Positions 11,621-14,178 of a stretch of DNA of 14,178 nucleotides are shown piece after piece (position 1 is the stretch's first letter; each line of letters begins with the position of its first letter). The stretch is from contig URGA01000053.1 of assembly GCA_900547275.1 (NCBI GenBank), positions 1-14,178 of the forward strand. The letters are read 5' to 3'. The notes beneath the pieces are model-generated. The model ran no database searches. It was given only the letters and a program-made list of their open reading frames with translations, and had not been told where the DNA came from. A program made the translations under genes and the position numbers. The stretch comes from an uncultured Oscillospiraceae bacterium (GTDB taxonomy: Bacteria; Bacillota; Clostridia; Oscillospirales; Acutalibacteraceae).

Positions 11621-13606
11621 TTAACTTACGTCCGCCGCATCAAGATACAGATAACCGTAATCGGCTATATACTCTTTTCTGCCCTCAAGGTTGTCGCCCA
11701 AAAGCAGATCAAATATTTTCGACGTATTCTCAGCTTCAGACGGAGTTACCTGAATAAGACGGCGTGTCGCCGGATTCATTGTGGTAAGCGCCATCATTTC
11801 AGCTTCGTTTTCACCGAGACCTTTTGAACGCTGTACGGTATATTTGGCGTCGCCGATTTCAGCCTTGATTTCGTCCATCTCAATTTCATTATAGGCAAAA
11901 TACGTCTGATCCTTACAGGTTACTTCATAAAGCGGAGACTCGGCGATATACACCTTACCCGCCTCAATAAGCTTCGGCATCAATCGATAAATCATTGTTA
12001 AAATAAGCGTTCTGATCTGGAAGCCGTCAACATCGGCATCGGTACAGATCAGCACTTTTGACCAGCGAAGGTTGTCCATATCAAAAGCCGCAAGATCTTT
12101 CGCCGCCTTTGATTTGACCTCAACGCCGCATCCGAGCACTTTGATAAGGTCGGTAATAATATCATTTTTGAATATTTTGTCGTATTCCGATTTAAGGCAG
12201 TTGAGTATCTTGCCCCTTACAGGAATTACAGCCTGGAAGTCGGCGTTTCTCGCCTGTTTGCAGGCGCCTAAAGCCGAGTCACCCTCTACGATGAATATTT
12301 CCCTTTCGTTGACATCCTTTGAACGGCAGTCAACAAATTTCTGGACGCGGTTTGTCATATCCATCTTGGACTGGAGAGTATTCTTCAGCGTTTTTCTTGT
12401 ATTTTCAGCCTTAACGCGGGCGCGCATATTGATAAGCACCTGGTTGGCTATTTTTTCGGCGTCCATTTTGTTTTCAATAAAATAGACTTCAAGAGAACGG
12501 CGGAAGAAATCAGTCATTGCTTCCTGGATAAATTTGTTAGTAATGGCTTTCTTCGTCTGGTTCTCGTATGAAGTATTCGTTGAAAATGAAGAAACAACAA
12601 ATATTACGCAATCCTCAATATCCTGAATATTTATCTGGGAATCGCTTTTTGAATACTTATTATTCGCCTTAAGGTAAGCATTTATCTGATTTACAAACGC
12701 ACTTCTGAATGCTTTTTCAGGAGAACCGCCGTGCTCAAGAAAACTTGAGTTATGATAATACTCCTTAAGCTGAGTTTTAAGAGAAAAGCAGACTGCGGCT
12801 TTTATCTTAAGTTTATAATCATTAAGATCGGCACGGTCGCGGCCGACACGGTCGCACTCCCAATACTGCGGAGTTGTAAAAGCGGTATCGCCAGCCAGTT
12901 CCGCAACATAGTCTTTTATTCCGTCTTTATAACAGAATGTAGTTGTGTCAAATTTATTTGCCGAAACCTGGTTCTTGAACAAAAACGTAACGCCGTCGTT
13001 GACAATAGCCTGGCGCTTCAGCGTTGTTGTAAAATATTCAACCGGAACATTGATATCGGTAAAAACATTGATGTCCGGCTTCCATCTTATTCTCGAGCCT
13101 GTGTCTTTTTTGCTGTAAGGCTCTTTTTTCAGTCCGCCGATATTCTCGCCTTTTTCAAAGTGGAGAGTATAGCAGTAACCGTCGCGGTGAATTTCCGCGT
13201 CCATAAATTCGGAGGCATACTGCGTAGCGCAAAGACCCAGTCCATTAAGTCCGAGAGAAAATTCATATGAGCCGCCGGCACTGGCGTTATCATACTTTGA
13301 ACCGGCATACATTTCGCAAAAAAGAAGCTGCCAGTTTTCAACGCCTTCGTTTTTATTATAATCAACAGGTATACCGCTTCCGAAATCCTGAACTTCATAT
13401 GAACCGTCAAGATACCTTGTTACTATTATTTTATTGCCTCGTCCTTCGCGGGCTTCGTCAATAGAGTTGCTCATGATCTCAAAAATCGAGTGTTCACAGC
13501 CCTCAAGCCCGTCGGAGCCGAAAATAACGGCAGGTCGTTTTCTTACTCGGTCCGCGCCCTTCAGCGATTTGATACTCTCATTGCCGTATGATGCTTTCTT
13601 CGCCAT
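11621..13606 (-). CDS. Divergent type IIA DNA topoisomerase subunit B (GyrB/ParE-like)
   Basis: This is the ATPase and TOPRIM subunit partnering the downstream A subunit, 661 residues. The GHKL ATPase has EIMSNSIDEA (43-52; E43 and N47 kept), DFGSGIP (74-80; D74 kept), SLGLNGLGL (117-125) and a QTK loop (350-352). The TOPRIM domain has EGDSALGACKQARNADFQA (441-459), PVRGKILN (462-469) and CTDADVDGFQIRTL (521-534, metal-binding D523, D525, D527), followed by QRSKGLGE (592-599). Catalytic residues are intact, but several near-invariant neighbours differ from textbook GyrB/ParE (EGDSAGG reads EGDSALG, DNGRGIP reads DFGSGIP, GLHGVG reads GLNGLG). The length fits ParE or a short GyrB. The ATG at 13606 has GGAGG 7 nt upstream. 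Its stop TAA runs straight into the ribosome binding site of the A-subunit gene. Confidence 0.93.
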   Translation of the reverse strand: MAKKASYGNESIKSLKGADRVRKRPAVIFGSDGLEGCEHSIFEIMSNSIDEAREGRGNKIIVTRYLDGSYEVQDFGSGIPVDYNKNEGVENWQLLFCEMYAGSKYDNASAGGSYEFSLGLNGLGLCATQYASEFMDAEIHRDGYCYTLHFEKGENIGGLKKEPYSKKDTGSRIRWKPDINVFTDINVPVEYFTTTLKRQAIVNDGVTFLFKNQVSANKFDTTTFCYKDGIKDYVAELAGDTAFTTPQYWECDRVGRDRADLNDYKLKIKAAVCFSLKTQLKEYYHNSSFLEHGGSPEKAFRSAFVNQINAYLKANNKYSKSDSQINIQDIEDCVIFVVSSFSTNTSYENQTKKAITNKFIQEAMTDFFRRSLEVYFIENKMDAEKIANQVLINMRARVKAENTRKTLKNTLQSKMDMTNRVQKFVDCRSKDVNEREIFIVEGDSALGACKQARNADFQAVIPVRGKILNCLKSEYDKIFKNDIITDLIKVLGCGVEVKSKAAKDLAAFDMDNLRWSKVLICTDADVDGFQIRTLILTMIYRLMPKLIEAGKVYIAESPLYEVTCKDQTYFAYNEIEMDEIKAEIGDAKYTVQRSKGLGENEAEMMALTTMNPATRRLIQVTPSEAENTSKIFDLLLGDNLEGRKEYIADYGYLYLDAADVS

Positions 13607-13644
13607 TTTATCCCCTCCGGATTTTTGCAGTAAATTACCAAAAT

Positions 13645-13672
13645 ATTATACAAGATATTGTATAAAAGTCAA
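13645..13672 (-). promoter_or_regulatory. Promoter of the topoisomerase operon
   Basis: On the minus strand: -35 TTGACT (13667-13672), 16-nt spacer, perfect -10 TATAAT (13645-13650), about 38 nt before the B-subunit ATG. The downstream gap to the gene holds only the untranslated leader and its GGAGG site. Confidence 0.8.
13646..13665. promoter_or_regulatory. Operator-like palindrome overlapping the topoisomerase promoter
   Basis: TTATACAA-N4-TTGTATAA is a perfect inverted repeat with 8-bp arms. It covers most of the -10 element and nearly all the spacer of the promoter. Its size and position suit binding by a dimeric repressor, but AT-rich promoters can form such symmetry by chance and the regulator is unknown. 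Confidence 0.4.
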
Positions 13673-13734
13673 GTCCGACAGCGAGCGGTAGTCTTTTTTC
13701 GCCGCATTTCGCCAACACCTGATAAATTGTTTAA

Positions 13735-13765
13735 ACAAAAAAGAAGCGCTGAAAATCAGCGCTTC
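13735..13765 (-). terminator. Intrinsic terminator of ftsH
   Basis: A perfect 10-bp stem (13743-13752 with 13756-13765, GAAGCGCTGA / TCAGCGCTTC) encloses a 3-nt loop. On the minus strand it is followed by TTTTTTGTTT. It begins 6 nt after the ftsH stop and separates ftsH from the topoisomerase promoter. The 60-nt remainder up to that promoter (13673-13734) shows no further feature. Confidence 0.93.
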
Positions 13766-13771
13766 AAATTA

Positions 13772-14178
13772 TTATTCGTTTTCTTCTTCTGAAGTTTCGG
13801 CGGGAGCCTCAGCCACAGGATTATTGTTATTATTTACAGTATCAGATTCATCAGCGTTAACGCTTTCTGATTTTTCCGTATCGCCGTCGTTTACTGCATC
13901 AGCAGTAACGTTCTCTTCGGAGCTGTTTTCAGCAGGAGCGTCCTCGGAAAGGTAGCCCTTTTCCATAAGATCTTTGAACTGCTCTTTTTCAAGTTTTTCA
14001 CGGACCATAAGAGTTTCAGCAACGAGAGAAAGTTTATCCATATGTTCTTTCAGGATATCCTCAGTGCGCTTGTACGCTTCAAGTATCAGGCGCTCAACTT
14101 CGTCGTCGATCTTGCCTGCTGTCTCTTCAGAATAGTTCTGAACATGGCCGTAATCTCTGCCGATAAACACTTCGTCGT
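13772..14178 (-). CDS. ftsH: ATP-dependent zinc metalloprotease FtsH (C-terminal end; 5' part off the right edge)
   Basis: Only the last 135 or so codons are in the window, and the frame is open to the right edge. The sequence DEVFIGRDYGHVQNYSEETAGKIDDEVERLI is the conserved helical part of the FtsH peptidase domain just after the region that holds the zinc-binding residues, followed by LILEAYKRTEDILKEHMDKLSLVAETLMVREKLEKEQFKDLM, typical of the family C-terminal helices. FtsH is a membrane-anchored hexameric AAA+ protease for quality control of membrane and regulatory proteins. The last ~60 residues form an acidic, Asn/Ser/Glu-rich low-complexity tail, a feature of many Firmicutes FtsH proteins. 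The AAA+ module and HExxH motif lie outside the window and cannot be checked. A strong terminator follows the stop. Confidence 0.92.
   Translation of the reverse strand, partial: DEVFIGRDYGHVQNYSEETAGKIDDEVERLILEAYKRTEDILKEHMDKLSLVAETLMVREKLEKEQFKDLMEKGYLSEDAPAENSSEENVTADAVNDGDTEKSESVNADESDTVNNNNNPVAEAPAETSEEENE

Noticed and set aside
11318..11827. Plus-strand open frame of 169 codons
   Set aside because: It lies antisense across both topoisomerase genes, has no ribosome binding site that I can see, and its translation resembles no family.
12752..13270. Plus-strand open frame of 172 codons
   Set aside because: It is an antisense shadow of the B-subunit coding sequence, whose domains are continuous across the region.
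1..14178. CRISPR array, insertion sequence, phage or island signature
   Set aside because: There are no regularly spaced direct repeats, transposase or integrase frames, or tRNA attachment sites. All genes are core-type and on one strand.

Overview
The window reads as a chromosomal core segment from a low-to-moderate GC Gram-positive anaerobe of the class Clostridia, most likely the Oscillospiraceae/Ruminococcaceae side. Signs of this are strong GGAGG-type ribosome binding sites, frequent TTG and GTG starts, a paired TIGR03960/TIGR03936 radical SAM locus, a stand-alone M50 (SpoIVFB-like) peptidase and a divergent extra type IIA topoisomerase. This placement is inferred from gene content, not from any search. 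All thirteen genes lie on the minus strand, so transcription runs from high to low coordinates. No mobile element, CRISPR array, tRNA or rRNA is visible.

In transcription order (right to left): the 3' end of ftsH with its terminator (13772-14178 and 13735-13765); a promoter with an operator-like palindrome (about 13645-13672) driving a two-gene topoisomerase operon, B subunit (11621-13606) then A subunit (9368-11608); a short intergenic stretch of nested inverted repeats (9255-9356); a consensus-like promoter, secG and its terminator (8884-9237); a DEDDh exonuclease with a C-terminal zinc ribbon (7936-8841); a class A penicillin-binding protein (5344-7827), followed closely by a histidine phosphatase, ruvX, an M50 intramembrane protease, a B12-binding-type radical SAM protein and its TIGR03936/DUF2344 partner (down to 1123). 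The last three are linked by a 38-nt gap, a 4-nt overlap and a 14-nt overlap. Then come a promoter and leader, rplS with a strong terminator (515-960), and the 5' part of rbgA (1-446), which has its own promoter and runs off the left edge.

Functionally the segment mixes housekeeping roles: ribosome assembly (L19 and RbgA, both linked to the 50S subunit), protein export (SecG), membrane proteolysis (FtsH, M50), cell-wall synthesis (PBP1A), and DNA topology and repair (topoisomerase pair, RuvX, exonuclease). I see no defence or biosynthetic system here. The least ordinary items are the divergent topoisomerase pair, the structured topoisomerase-secG spacer, a 36-bp promoter sequence shared by rplS and secG, and the translationally coupled M50/radical SAM/DUF2344 set, whose biochemical role is, to my knowledge, not established.
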